Source: Paenibacillus phytorum
Lineage (GTDB): Bacteria; Bacillota; Bacilli; Paenibacillales; NBRC-103111
Length of the DNA: 59,692 nt
Assembly (NCBI RefSeq): GCF_013141715.1
Contig: NZ_WHOA01000198.1
Span: forward strand, 1 to 59,692
Direction of reading: 5' to 3'
Part shown: one piece after another, positions 26,708-36,336 of the stretch
Position numbering within the stretch: position 1 is the stretch's first letter
Layout: each line of letters starts with the position of its first letter
Program-made: the position numbers and the translations under genes
Notes under the pieces: model-generated
The model's database searches: none
Seen by the model: only the letters and a program-made list of their open reading frames with translations
What the model was told of the DNA's origin: nothing

Positions 26708-29164
26708 TTATTTTAAATTGACAACGACCGTATTCGGCTTACCGACTTCAGGTATTCCAGGCATTTTGATTGGAACTGCATGCCATTCATTGTCAATGGT
26801 ATTCCCATCACCAACAAGCGGAATGGTCAAGTAAATAATTAGTTCATCCAAATTCACATCCTGATTAGGGTCGCTTACCGTAATAAACAGCTTGTCTCCC
26901 TCTTGCTCCAACATGACTACAGTAGGTTTGGAAACCTTCATCTTCAACGTCTCTGTACTGCATACTGTTTCATTATCATAGAACACAGCTTGAATCATAC
27001 TATTATTGGCCACAGCTTGAAGTTTGGTTGTGTTGGAAATGATTTGAACAGGATTTGAAGCTAGATACGATTGCGGCTCCTGATCGCCGGCATACATGAG
27101 ATACGAATACTTGCAATCAACAGGCGCCGCCCCATGATTCACCCAAATCTGGAATATCGGGCACAGCTCATTGTCTGCCTCATTATTTGTAAAGTTTAAC
27201 AGTTCCCAATGCGTTTTCCTTTCCTCTGCTAACATGACGACTTCCCCGGACGTATGCTCAGGAAGTACCGCATAAAGAATGCCATCCTGCTTTACCCAAG
27301 GAATATCCTTGCTCCTGGACTCGCACCCTTTAAGTGTTACCTTTACACCATTTTTGTCCATACCGTAAGTCTCTATCGAAGGACTCCCTGCCGTATGATA
27401 CAAAATATCCGTAGCCCACTTCGTCTGATTGATCGTGGTCCGTATCTCGCTGCCCATTTCAGGTCGATGATCCGAGATCCCCGCACCCAAGCAGACAATC
27501 GTATCGCCTATAATAAAATAACCTTTATGCGCCTTTACTCCGAAGATTTCTTTGCTGCCATCTTGATGGATAACACCGGCTCCATCCAGCTTCTTCCGAT
27601 CATCTTTCTCAAAAATAAATCCTGCTGCACCGTTGTCATTGCGGGCAACTCCTCCCGCGTAAGGATGAATACTGTTATAACCAGACCAATTTGTCCCGGG
27701 CACAAGCTTTGCAGTCTCTATATAGCGGGCTGTTATGCCAGGTAAAGAAGCAAGTTCCCAGGCCCCTTTGCTTTCAGCCCATTCAGTGCCGTCTCTTGCT
27801 ATGACATAGGAACCATCCGCTGTAAATAGATTAAGCTTATCTGCCATAATATGAGCGAATTCTACACCGTCGCAACGATTTGAAGCCATGTTCAAATAGA
27901 AATACAGCTTATCCGTTTTCTTGATCAAATCATCATTGTTCCAGAAGTAGCGTACTCCTTTGTAATAACCTGAAGGATACCCGTCCATCATTTGAACATC
28001 TTTATGATCAAGTAGATCGTTCATTTCTTTCAACTGTTCTTCCGTTAACAAATAACTAAAATTTTCTATCAGTAATTGTGCCAAATTATAAATATAGCTG
28101 ACGTCATCTTTCATCTTCCTTGTGAAAATATGCCTGGACTGCATGGGTGCGTCAAAGCCCTTGTAATGACTCCAACTGATTCCGCGAATAAAGTTGATCA
28201 GCCAATCCATATTTCGGTAAGTGATCTCTTTCTCCCAGGGTGTTCCTTTCAGATCCTTGATGATATTCAATCCGCTCAGTATACCATCCTTCGGATAGCC
28301 ATTATTATAGGCTTGCGGACCATGCCCCCAACCGAAGCCATCGGCGCATATCCCTTCGTCCCAATAGGACTCGTTGCTGTTCGTATGAGAAGTCGGCGTA
28401 AAAATATGACTGACGACATGTGTCATAGTATCTATCATTTCTACAGATTGAAGCATTACTGCTGTATAAAAGGAAGGACGATAGGTCAACGCATTACCGC
28501 CTACCCACCAGACATGCATTCGGAACCGCTCAGGACTGATCGGATGGCTGTCGGTATGATCGCCGCGAAGCGGCAATGTCCATGACTGAAGCGCACATCG
28601 GCTCAGCTGCTTATGTACTTCCTTTGTTAGCGAATCATCCTTAGTTCCTTTCTCAACAGCTTCCATATCGTCAAGAAAGAAGACAAACAGATTCACAGCT
28701 GCAAGAGGGACAGCAAAAACAGAGCTGTGAAACCGAGTAGCCTTCTTGTCCTCCCTGTCCGCTTCCATTTTGCAATAATAAGCAATGCCTTTAAAAATCC
28801 TGGATTTCAAGTTTTCATCCTGCATCGGTTTTTCTCGTGACCAATGAAAGGGTTCAGAAAGCGAGGTCAGCCGCAGGATGGCATCATACACGTCCTTAAA
28901 AGAATCACCTAAATCTGCAAAGCGTCCATCTTCTGATAACTGTGAAATATAATAATCTCTTTGATTATAGTTACTATAAAGTTTATGAGCGCGAATTGGC
29001 TGGCGAGCAATTTGCCTTCGTAAAACGACAATTGCTTGCAATTTGTTTGCAAGCATCTCGGCCGAATTCTCGTTAAGTTTATGTAGACATTCACTGCATG
29101 ATAAAGAGCTCTTCCATAAGGTTTCAGGTAGTAGATCAGCATATATGGTGTTATAAGTATTCAT
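26708..29164 (-). CDS. PL8-like polysaccharide lyase, predicted cytoplasmic
   Basis: 818 residues. The ATG at 29164 has AGGGG 5 nt upstream; longer frames overlap the sulfatase gene and lack a ribosome site. There is no signal peptide. The helical toroid carries DGFGWGHGPQAYNNGYP, matching the PL8 catalytic-region pattern DGSFxQHGPQxYxGxYG with its His and Tyr. An arginine-containing SRHIFTRK follows, then the beta-sandwich part with GYFIIGDTIVCLGAGI. PL8 enzymes (hyaluronate, chondroitin or xanthan lyases) cleave uronate-containing chains by beta-elimination. The gene sits 25 bp after a cytoplasmic sulfatase and downstream of two permeases. I infer it acts on imported, desulfated oligomers. 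The family is likely; the substrate is open. Confidence 0.82.
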   Translation of the reverse strand: MNTYNTIYADLLPETLWKSSLSCSECLHKLNENSAEMLANKLQAIVVLRRQIARQPIRAHKLYSNYNQRDYYISQLSEDGRFADLGDSFKDVYDAILRLTSLSEPFHWSREKPMQDENLKSRIFKGIAYYCKMEADREDKKATRFHSSVFAVPLAAVNLFVFFLDDMEAVEKGTKDDSLTKEVHKQLSRCALQSWTLPLRGDHTDSHPISPERFRMHVWWVGGNALTYRPSFYTAVMLQSVEMIDTMTHVVSHIFTPTSHTNSNESYWDEGICADGFGWGHGPQAYNNGYPKDGILSGLNIIKDLKGTPWEKEITYRNMDWLINFIRGISWSHYKGFDAPMQSRHIFTRKMKDDVSYIYNLAQLLIENFSYLLTEEQLKEMNDLLDHKDVQMMDGYPSGYYKGVRYFWNNDDLIKKTDKLYFYLNMASNRCDGVEFAHIMADKLNLFTADGSYVIARDGTEWAESKGAWELASLPGITARYIETAKLVPGTNWSGYNSIHPYAGGVARNDNGAAGFIFEKDDRKKLDGAGVIHQDGSKEIFGVKAHKGYFIIGDTIVCLGAGISDHRPEMGSEIRTTINQTKWATDILYHTAGSPSIETYGMDKNGVKVTLKGCESRSKDIPWVKQDGILYAVLPEHTSGEVVMLAEERKTHWELLNFTNNEADNELCPIFQIWVNHGAAPVDCKYSYLMYAGDQEPQSYLASNPVQIISNTTKLQAVANNSMIQAVFYDNETVCSTETLKMKVSKPTVVMLEQEGDKLFITVSDPNQDVNLDELIIYLTIPLVGDGNTIDNEWHAVPIKMPGIPEVGKPNTVVVNLK

Positions 29165-29189
29165 AGTTACCCCTTTCTTATTCTTCATC

Positions 29190-30581
29190 CTATTTATTCC
29201 AGATATCTTTTGTAGTTGCGAGAACTTCATCCAGTTTTATTCTTAACTCTTTGACGAGTTCGTCATGAACATCGGCAATATTTCTCTGTTGGTAGAGGTC
29301 ATTCAGATCGTCGTACAAAATGTAAGATTCTCTCTCGACATAGTCTTTTTTGACTAAGAATGTGTACTGCTTTGTCTTGAGTCCCCTCATATTTGTGAAT
29401 GCATTAATAAATAATCCCTCTGTATCACCATCTTGGAGACCGTAAAAATAGTCTGCCTTATTATCACCCTCAACGTCATCCGGTATTTGATCCTCAAGTC
29501 CCATCATAGTTAGCAAGCTTGGCATAATATCAGGAACATTTAATATAAAATCGGATTTACCTGGTTTTATCTTCCCAGGGTGTCTGATTAAAAAAGGTAC
29601 TTTGAAGCTTTCAGCGTACCAATGCGGTTTCCCCATAACGTTATGGCTTCCCATCATCTCTCCATGATCTGAAGTGAAGACCACAATCGTATCGTCCTTT
29701 ATTCCCATTCCCTCAATGGCATCGAGTATTCTCTTAAAGTGTTCATCCACACCCGTAATGGCGGCAAAATAATTTTTCACATTATTTCGTGCAATTTCCT
29801 TACCATTTTGGGGTTTATCGCTTATCTGTAAATACTCTTCCGGGGTTTTATCCGTTACGTTTTCCCTGTTCAGCAAATCCTCTACGCTTTTTCCTTCGTA
29901 CATATCGACGTACTTTTGAGGAACCTGTTTAAATGGCGGATGCGGAGGATTTAGGGACATCATCAAAGCAAACGGCTTGCTTTCATCCCGATATTTCCCA
30001 TCCTTATTCCGGATATAATTGATCGCTACGTCAGTCTCGTGCTTGACTGACCATTCTTCCGGCTTGATTTTCTCCTCAATCTTCGCATTATTCACCCAAT
30101 AGTGCGGTTCAAGATGATTGTCGCAGGCGCCGTATGCGTGCCAAAACGTGAAGTTATGTCTTCTATTCGGCAACGTATAGGAATCCCACATCACGCCATC
30201 TTCCCTGCGTCCCTCTGTATACTTTTCTTGCGATAGATCTACCGGATCCAGATGCCACTTGCCAATATACCCCGTATTGTAGCCGTTTTCGAATAAAACG
30301 TCCGAAATGCATCTTTCATCTTTTTTCAGGTACACGCCATACGTGTTTCTGTTGCTGTTGCAGTTTGCGATTACGCCATTTGAATATGGATATTTGCCGG
30401 TTAACAACATGCCTCTGTACGGACTACATAAAGGGAAATTGCTCAGCGCATTTTCGAGTACTAAACTTTCTTGGCTGAATTGGTCTAGATTAGGTGTGAT
30501 TACCGGATCTGCATTCATAAACCCAAGTGCTTGCTGCCTCCATTGATCTGGAAAAAAATAAATTAAATTCGGATGTTTCAT
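29190..30581 (-). CDS. S1-type sulfatase, predicted cytoplasmic
   Basis: 463 residues from the ATG at 30581 (AGGAG 10 nt upstream; an in-frame TTG two codons earlier is possible). The signature C52-S-P-Y-R with GMLLTGKYP carries the cysteine converted to formylglycine. The N-terminal metal site is in FFPDQWR, and FTSDHGEMMGSH and GKPHWYAESFKVP are further active-site segments. There is no signal peptide, so it should act inside the cell on imported sulfated oligosaccharides. It lies 13 bp after the upstream permease gene and 25 bp before the PL8-like gene, one operon. No formylglycine-generating enzyme is in the window. Confidence 0.93.
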   Translation of the reverse strand: MKHPNLIYFFPDQWRQQALGFMNADPVITPNLDQFSQESLVLENALSNFPLCSPYRGMLLTGKYPYSNGVIANCNSNRNTYGVYLKKDERCISDVLFENGYNTGYIGKWHLDPVDLSQEKYTEGRREDGVMWDSYTLPNRRHNFTFWHAYGACDNHLEPHYWVNNAKIEEKIKPEEWSVKHETDVAINYIRNKDGKYRDESKPFALMMSLNPPHPPFKQVPQKYVDMYEGKSVEDLLNRENVTDKTPEEYLQISDKPQNGKEIARNNVKNYFAAITGVDEHFKRILDAIEGMGIKDDTIVVFTSDHGEMMGSHNVMGKPHWYAESFKVPFLIRHPGKIKPGKSDFILNVPDIMPSLLTMMGLEDQIPDDVEGDNKADYFYGLQDGDTEGLFINAFTNMRGLKTKQYTFLVKKDYVERESYILYDDLNDLYQQRNIADVHDELVKELRIKLDEVLATTKDIWNK

Positions 30582-30594
30582 TTTCAAAACACTC

Positions 30595-31485
30595 CTATCC
30601 TTTTATAGAACCAACCATAACTCCTTTGATAAAGTACCTCTGAAGAAAAGGATACAAGAAAAGCATCGGAACGCTTGCGATAATAATGACGCCATATTTG
30701 ATCTGTTCCGCAATAATTCGGGCTTCCTCAGCCTGTGTAATATCATCGGTCATAGTCGTCAAGTTTTGGGACTGGATCAGGATAGATCTTAAGATTAACT
30801 GAAGCGGAAACTTCTCTGAGCTGTTTAAGAAAATCATTGCTTTAAAATAATCATTCCAATGCCCCACACCATAGTAAAGCGCCAAAACGGCCATCACAGA
30901 CTTAGACAAAGGAAGCACCATCGAAATAAAAAACCTGAACGGCGAACATCCATCAATCGCTGCCGCCTGTTCGATTTCTTCTGAAATATTGGATTCCAAA
31001 AAGCTGCGCGTGATAATAATATTAAACACCCCAACCGCGCCAAGGATAACCATCGCCATCGCCGTGTCACGAAGACCAAGACTCTTGACCAACAAATAAT
31101 GCGGAATTAAACCGCCGCTAAAATACATCGTGATCATCAGTACGATCATAATTACTTTGCGTCCCGAGAAATATTTGCGGGATAAAGGGAAGCCAATCAT
31201 CATGGTCAATATAACATTGAGCGTAGTTCCAACAACCGTATATAAAATGGTATTGCCATATCCCGTCCAAATTCTTGTATCCTTGAATATTCTTTCGTAT
31301 CCTTCCAAGGTAATGCCTTTGGGCAACATAATCACATTGCCGCTAACTACGTCATTTGGACTCGATATGGAAGCTATGAAAACAAAATATAAAGGGTATA
31401 ACACGATAAGCAGGAAAAATCCCAGCACACTATAATTAATGATATCAAATACGAGATCCTCTTTAGATCTTTTAATTGTTTTCAT
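30595..31485 (-). CDS. ABC sugar permease, LplC type
   Basis: 296 residues with six predicted membrane helices and the cytoplasmic EAA loop EQAAAIDGCSPFRFF, the contact for the ATPase. It ends in KGVMVGSIKG, typical of LplC-type permeases. It is paired with the LplB-type permease 18 bp upstream. The ATPase is presumably a shared MsmX-like protein elsewhere, as is usual for this family. With the binding protein at 36337 it should import oligosaccharides from the secreted heparinase-family and GH16 enzymes. Confidence 0.93.
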   Translation of the reverse strand: MKTIKRSKEDLVFDIINYSVLGFFLLIVLYPLYFVFIASISSPNDVVSGNVIMLPKGITLEGYERIFKDTRIWTGYGNTILYTVVGTTLNVILTMMIGFPLSRKYFSGRKVIMIVLMITMYFSGGLIPHYLLVKSLGLRDTAMAMVILGAVGVFNIIITRSFLESNISEEIEQAAAIDGCSPFRFFISMVLPLSKSVMAVLALYYGVGHWNDYFKAMIFLNSSEKFPLQLILRSILIQSQNLTTMTDDITQAEEARIIAEQIKYGVIIIASVPMLFLYPFLQRYFIKGVMVGSIKG

Positions 31486-31503
31486 CGTCGTCGAACTCCT
31501 TTC

Positions 31504-32475
31504 TTACCAGAGACTGGAACCACTCAGCTTTTTAGCGATACGGTTTGTGCTGATCAGCAAAATAATATTGATTATCGTATTAAAAAGTCCGATTGCCGTT
31601 GAATAGCTGAACTGGCTGCCTTCAAGACCAATTTTATATACATAAGTTGAAATCACTTCAGATGCATCAATATTCAGAGCGTTTTGCAGCAAGTAAGCTT
31701 TCTGGAAACCAACATTCATGACAGAACCCACGTTGAGGATAAATAAAATAACCATCGTTTGTGAAATTCCTGGAATATCTACATGCCGAATGATCTGTAA
31801 CTTGCTGGCTCCGTCAACTTTTGCAGCCTCATACAATTCAGGGCTTATTGAAGACAATGCAGCGATATAAATAATGGTTCCCCAACCGGCATTCTGCCAA
31901 ATGCCTGACCATACAAATATGCTTTTCCACAAGTCGGGACGCGCCATAAAGTTAATTTTTTCTCCGCCAAATGATGCGATAATCGTATTGACTACACCGA
32001 TACTGGGCGATAAAAAGATAAGCAGCATGCTTGAGAGAACAACAACCGATATAAAATGGGGAGCATACGTTACTGTTTGCACAATTTTTTTGAAACGCAG
32101 GTTTCTCACCTGATTTAAAAGCAATGCCAGAATGATAGGAATTGGAAAACCTACAATCAATTCATAGAGACTTACGCCAAGCGTATTTTTCAACACCGTC
32201 ATGAACTGGTAGGATCCCAAAAATCTTTCAAAATGCTTAAATCCTACCCAAGGACTGCCCCATATCCCCTTTGAAATCACAAAATCCTTGAATGCCAGTT
32301 GAATACCATACATAGGAACATAGTCAAAAATAATAATGTAAATCAGTGCAGGAAGGCACAATAGGTATAAATGATAATCGCGAGAGAATACTTTTTTTAG
32401 AAGCCTTTTCTTGTTGACTTGCGGATATCCCTCTGTTTTTACATCATTCTTTGAAGCCATTTTTGCAATTTCCAC
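31504..32475 (-). CDS. ABC sugar permease, LplB type
   Basis: 323 residues, GTG start with AAGGAG upstream. An N-terminal cytoplasmic tail precedes six helices; the EAA loop is ELYEAAKVDGASKLQII. LplB-type permeases import complex carbohydrates together with an LplC-type partner, here the next gene. Upstream lie a 16 bp palindrome (32568-32583) and catabolite-repression-like GAAAGCGCTTAAA, so this operon probably has its own promoter besides read-through from the heparinase gene. Confidence 0.93.
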   Translation of the reverse strand: MEIAKMASKNDVKTEGYPQVNKKRLLKKVFSRDYHLYLLCLPALIYIIIFDYVPMYGIQLAFKDFVISKGIWGSPWVGFKHFERFLGSYQFMTVLKNTLGVSLYELIVGFPIPIILALLLNQVRNLRFKKIVQTVTYAPHFISVVVLSSMLLIFLSPSIGVVNTIIASFGGEKINFMARPDLWKSIFVWSGIWQNAGWGTIIYIAALSSISPELYEAAKVDGASKLQIIRHVDIPGISQTMVILFILNVGSVMNVGFQKAYLLQNALNIDASEVISTYVYKIGLEGSQFSYSTAIGLFNTIINIILLISTNRIAKKLSGSSLW

Positions 32476-32567
32476 AGCAGCCCATCTCCTTCACCTTACT
32501 TGAAAGCGCTTAAATATCATGCCTCTAAATATATACAAACGCTTAACATACGTATATAAACATTATT

Positions 32568-32583
32568 TTCTGCATATGCAGAA
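32568..32583. promoter_or_regulatory. 16 bp palindromic operator, copy 1
   Basis: TTCTGCATATGCAGAA is a perfect palindrome about 95 bp before the LplB-type gene. On the minus strand it is followed by AATAATGTTTATATACG and then TGTTAAGCGTTTGTA, a catabolite-repression-like site. The same order occurs at 38059 and 43265. Confidence 0.7.
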
Positions 32584-32633
32584 TTTCAATAAAGGTTCAA
32601 ATCCATGTCTTGCAAGAGCTTTAGATCGTGAAG

Positions 32634-32668
32634 AAGGAGGAATAGCGCCCGCGAGCGCCTTCCTCCCC
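32634..32668 (-). terminator. Hairpin after the heparinase-family gene
   Basis: AGGAGGAA and TTCCTCC with inner GCGC/GCGC pairing form a strong stem just after the stop at 32684. On the minus strand only a weak T-tract follows (TTCTTC), so termination may be partial. Confidence 0.55.
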
Positions 32669-32683
32669 CAATTTCACAGCTCT

Positions 32684-35600
32684 TTAATTATGTGACAATA
32701 TATAATTGGCGTCACGCAGCAATAAGGTTGCCGTATCATTTGAAATGTGCTTCCCACTTTGCGCTTTCACTTCATTCACAAAACTGTTTAAATTATTTTT
32801 TACCAATTCCGTCTGTAAGCTATTGGCAATTCCCGCATTGTCAATCTGGCTGGTACTCAAGAAGAGAGATACCAATTTTTTTAAGGAATCGACGGTAGCA
32901 GCGGTCTGGAATTGAACAGTCTTGATTCCCTGTTTACCAGATATGTCAGTGGAGGTAATTAGAAGTGTGTGTTGACCCAGCGGCAACGAATAGAGCGGAA
33001 TGGTCGTTCCCATTTGGAATGCATACGTATCCAGCGTAACCGTTGTCTTGCTGTTGTCGACACCGGACAAGTCATCGGTCAATGTAAACTGCGGCCTCAA
33101 TTCCTCAGAATCATCATATACGCTGCCGTCTTTCGGATTGGACACCGAAATAGCCGGCGGTGTTTGGTCGACGATAAATGTCGGTAAAGAAATATGAACC
33201 TTTACATCACCTGGTATGACATACGGTACCCCGCTGCCTGGCGGCTCTTCCATGACGAATTTGCCATCTTCCATTATTCGGTTAGGCCAGTATAACCATT
33301 TCCCGCCACCGTTTACAACTTCAAAAGCCGGAGGTTGCTCAATCGTTAAAACTGTATGATGCTCTTTGGTTTCAACACCGACAACCTTCAATCCCCAACC
33401 GGAAGTATCACCAAATTCAGTCTGTACCCATTGATTCTTTAAGAGCTCAGCATTCTCAACGATACCATCCAGCGTCATTGTATTTGGAGATGTGCCGTCT
33501 ATCGAATCAGTCGTTGACAATACCTTGAAGGTTTGATCTTTTTTGCCAGTCAATACATTGCCGTTAAGTTCCGTATTCCCTTCTTCACCATGATATATCC
33601 AAAGAATTTCACCGTTATCTCTAGCTTTCCTAACAATGGATACTTTGCCTGAGAAGGTGATTCCTTCCACGCTTCTCTTTAACGAATCATTACTAATATA
33701 CACAATATCTTCATAATCTTTTGTCGTGACAACTGCAGCAATGGTCATTCCAGTAGGATCTTCCGGATAAATCCATCTGACATTTTCAACCTGTGGCGTT
33801 TCCGTCTTGCTCTTCCATGTCTCGTATACCCCAGCATACTTGGTAACGGTATCAGGCGATACAAGATTTCTCCGGTAAAGTTGGTATCCAGGGAAATTGC
33901 TCTGCAACTCTGTTTTATTCAGCGTCTTTCTGAGTGTCGGGACTCGAGTAAAATACGTTTCCGCGCCTGGTACGCCGTTAATAAAGCTTTTTACTGCAAC
34001 ACCCGTGTCTTTGCCAATCCATGAAAAACTAAATGCACCTTCTCCACTCCCAGTTTTCGGATTCTTCATTAGGTTTCGGAATTCGCTAAGCCCTTCTTCG
34101 TGGCCGGTACTCTTCAGATATTGCGCCATATCTGTGCCATCATGAGTCTGCAATTGGAGTGACGTCTCTAGATTCGTATCTTCTTCCTCAATAGCACGTA
34201 AATAGGATTCATGAGCGTCGCCACCCTTTAGTCTTTGCAAATCAAGCACATAGGACTTATTACCATCCACTTTCATAAGTAATATCATACGCCTGTTCAT
34301 CTCAGCCAAATCACCTATAGGACCAGGTGAGGACGCTTCCAAAAGCTGCACTTGTTTTCCATTCTTTGTTCCAGGATCATAAGCCAACTGTGACGCTCTG
34401 CGCGTTTCATGACTTCTGCTCGTATAACTGCTACCAGCTTTTTTGGACCATACCCAGCCAATATTGTGAGCTTGGGAAGACATATGATAAAAACCGTTGG
34501 AAGTTCGCCCTCTCGGATACCCCGGATCAGGAAATACTTCACTGCCCGATCCCCATAATGTCAATTGCAGGTGATCCCCATGTGCATGCCCCGTAGAATA
34601 AGGCAATCCTCCTGCAATAGGCGGAAAAGTCAGAGATACTTGTGTTGCATTCTCGGTATCCCCTTGTGTAAGCGCATAGTATCCCGATGCATTTAATTCA
34701 ATATTAGACAAATACTCCGGTAAAATAGGGTCTTTTTGAGAACGTACAAAATGATCCGTATCGTTCAGGAATATCTTTTGTCCATTGGGAAATTTCATTT
34801 TATTCATGAGGTCTTTGCCCTTTTGGAGCATTGGCCAACGGTTGGACAGGTTTGTATGATCTAACTTTAATCTAAATTGATTATCAATGTAACCCTGAGG
34901 ATCTTTGAAACAGCTCTCTAAAAGCAAAGCGGCATCACCTGTATTTACCATTTGCCCGTGATAGGTAATAGTCGCTTCTTGCCAAAAGCCGTCGGCAAAA
35001 AATTGATCCGGTCCCATGTAAGTATCTACCCATGGCAGAACTAACCTTATTAATTCCGGATCATTTAATACGGATGCCACTCCGAATACAGCCTTTATTG
35101 CATAAGGCACAAGATTGGAATAATAAAAACCATTATTCAGATTATACATATCAATCACAGTGGATCTTAACCAGGTTTCTACAACGCTTCGGGCATCTTC
35201 TCCGACTTGAGATGAGATCTGATCCCACTGGCTTGAATTATAAACCAAGTCATATGCATAAACAGCATGAACAGGCACATAATTTGGAAAGGCATGGAAC
35301 AAATCATCTTTAGTAATTTTTGGAATATTCGAGTAGTCCTTAGCAAACCTATAAAGCGCCTGAATCGCTCTTTTCGAATATGTTTCATCCTTAGTAGTAC
35401 TATAGAGAAAGCTCATTTGTCTGATCGTTTTTTCAAAATTCGGACGAGCGTCTAACGTTTTTCTGCTTAGCGATTCAGTTTGAATACGCGTCAAATAAGA
35501 ACTGTCAGATAATGCCATAACAGGGTCAACTGTTGGCTTGGTTAACGTAGTGTCTAATTCTTCTTTTTTTACTCCTTGCATATCACCAAAGAACGGAAAC

Positions 35601-36229
35601 ATTAAGATTAATTGATTCGGATAACTAGTAGTTGGCACTCGTATAGGATGTTTAATGTCTGTACTGTCCCATGTAACAATGGCATTGATCATGTTGCTTA
35701 TTTCAACAGGTTCAAAAGACAGTTGAGAATCACTTACAACCAATAAACCGCTTTCATTTTCATATACACTTTTGTCTAGAGCTGTTGCAATCGTCTGTAT
35801 AGGTACAAGGGGCTCATAGCTTCCTGGCTTACTGGCAACATCTACAGATTTGTTTGCAAAAGTGAATCTTAAAGTGTTATTTTCCAGCTGTACAGGAGCC
35901 TGTAATTGGAGGCTTTTTACAACAAAACTGACCGGGACATAGAGCATGTCATCAATTTTCGTTGCGTTTACTTCCGGATTGTTTGCATCAATTTTGACTC
36001 TGTTATTATTCACATAAGCATTGTTATTGCCTGCATAAATGACCAAAGCGTTGCTTAGTTTGCTTACTATTGAACCCGTTAACTGTTTGGGTGCCCAGTC
36101 TCTGAATGCAGTCTTTTCCGTTTTATAGGGTGGACCTTCTGATCCAGTGGAAGCTGCAATACTTGATATTTGAAACGTCATCATCAAAACAAGCAACAAG
36201 GCTACAATTCTTCCATACTGTTTAGTCAA
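32684..36229 (-). CDS. Secreted heparinase II/III-family polysaccharide lyase with C-terminal FIMAH-like module
   Basis: About 1181 residues. A TTG at 36229 with GAGGAG 8 nt upstream is the best start. A Sec signal peptide is followed by a copper-amine-oxidase-like N-terminal domain (about 60-180; YVNNNRVKID, IDDMLYVPVSFVV), the (alpha/alpha) toroid (about 220-530; VHAVYAYDLVYNS, TITYHGQMVNT), the heparinase II/III beta-sandwich (TGHAHGDHLQLTLWGSG, FPDPGYPRG), an Ig-like domain (about 1020-1110) and a C-terminal ~70-residue helical FIMAH-like module ending RDANYILSHN. Heparinase II/III-type enzymes cleave uronate-containing polysaccharides by beta-elimination; substrate unknown. It lies between a binding protein and its permeases, so its products are probably what they import. 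Confidence 0.9.
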   Translation of the reverse strand: MTKQYGRIVALLLVLMMTFQISSIAASTGSEGPPYKTEKTAFRDWAPKQLTGSIVSKLSNALVIYAGNNNAYVNNNRVKIDANNPEVNATKIDDMLYVPVSFVVKSLQLQAPVQLENNTLRFTFANKSVDVASKPGSYEPLVPIQTIATALDKSVYENESGLLVVSDSQLSFEPVEISNMINAIVTWDSTDIKHPIRVPTTSYPNQLILMFPFFGDMQGVKKEELDTTLTKPTVDPVMALSDSSYLTRIQTESLSRKTLDARPNFEKTIRQMSFLYSTTKDETYSKRAIQALYRFAKDYSNIPKITKDDLFHAFPNYVPVHAVYAYDLVYNSSQWDQISSQVGEDARSVVETWLRSTVIDMYNLNNGFYYSNLVPYAIKAVFGVASVLNDPELIRLVLPWVDTYMGPDQFFADGFWQEATITYHGQMVNTGDAALLLESCFKDPQGYIDNQFRLKLDHTNLSNRWPMLQKGKDLMNKMKFPNGQKIFLNDTDHFVRSQKDPILPEYLSNIELNASGYYALTQGDTENATQVSLTFPPIAGGLPYSTGHAHGDHLQLTLWGSGSEVFPDPGYPRGRTSNGFYHMSSQAHNIGWVWSKKAGSSYTSRSHETRRASQLAYDPGTKNGKQVQLLEASSPGPIGDLAEMNRRMILLMKVDGNKSYVLDLQRLKGGDAHESYLRAIEEEDTNLETSLQLQTHDGTDMAQYLKSTGHEEGLSEFRNLMKNPKTGSGEGAFSFSWIGKDTGVAVKSFINGVPGAETYFTRVPTLRKTLNKTELQSNFPGYQLYRRNLVSPDTVTKYAGVYETWKSKTETPQVENVRWIYPEDPTGMTIAAVVTTKDYEDIVYISNDSLKRSVEGITFSGKVSIVRKARDNGEILWIYHGEEGNTELNGNVLTGKKDQTFKVLSTTDSIDGTSPNTMTLDGIVENAELLKNQWVQTEFGDTSGWGLKVVGVETKEHHTVLTIEQPPAFEVVNGGGKWLYWPNRIMEDGKFVMEEPPGSGVPYVIPGDVKVHISLPTFIVDQTPPAISVSNPKDGSVYDDSEELRPQFTLTDDLSGVDNSKTTVTLDTYAFQMGTTIPLYSLPLGQHTLLITSTDISGKQGIKTVQFQTAATVDSLKKLVSLFLSTSQIDNAGIANSLQTELVKNNLNSFVNEVKAQSGKHISNDTATLLLRDANYILSHN

Positions 36230-36336
36230 ATCTAACACTCCTCGTTAATTAACAAATTATTTTGAGTTTCAGTAAATCGGGACAGATTTAACTATTGCTA
36301 GCTACAATTCTGCCCCGTCTAGTTGCTTATATTTGA

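Noticed and set aside
36240..36336. A possible terminator after the heparinase promoter region (GGGACAGA/TCTGCCCC)
   Set aside because: The stem has a mismatch and a long loop, with no T-run; too weak to call.
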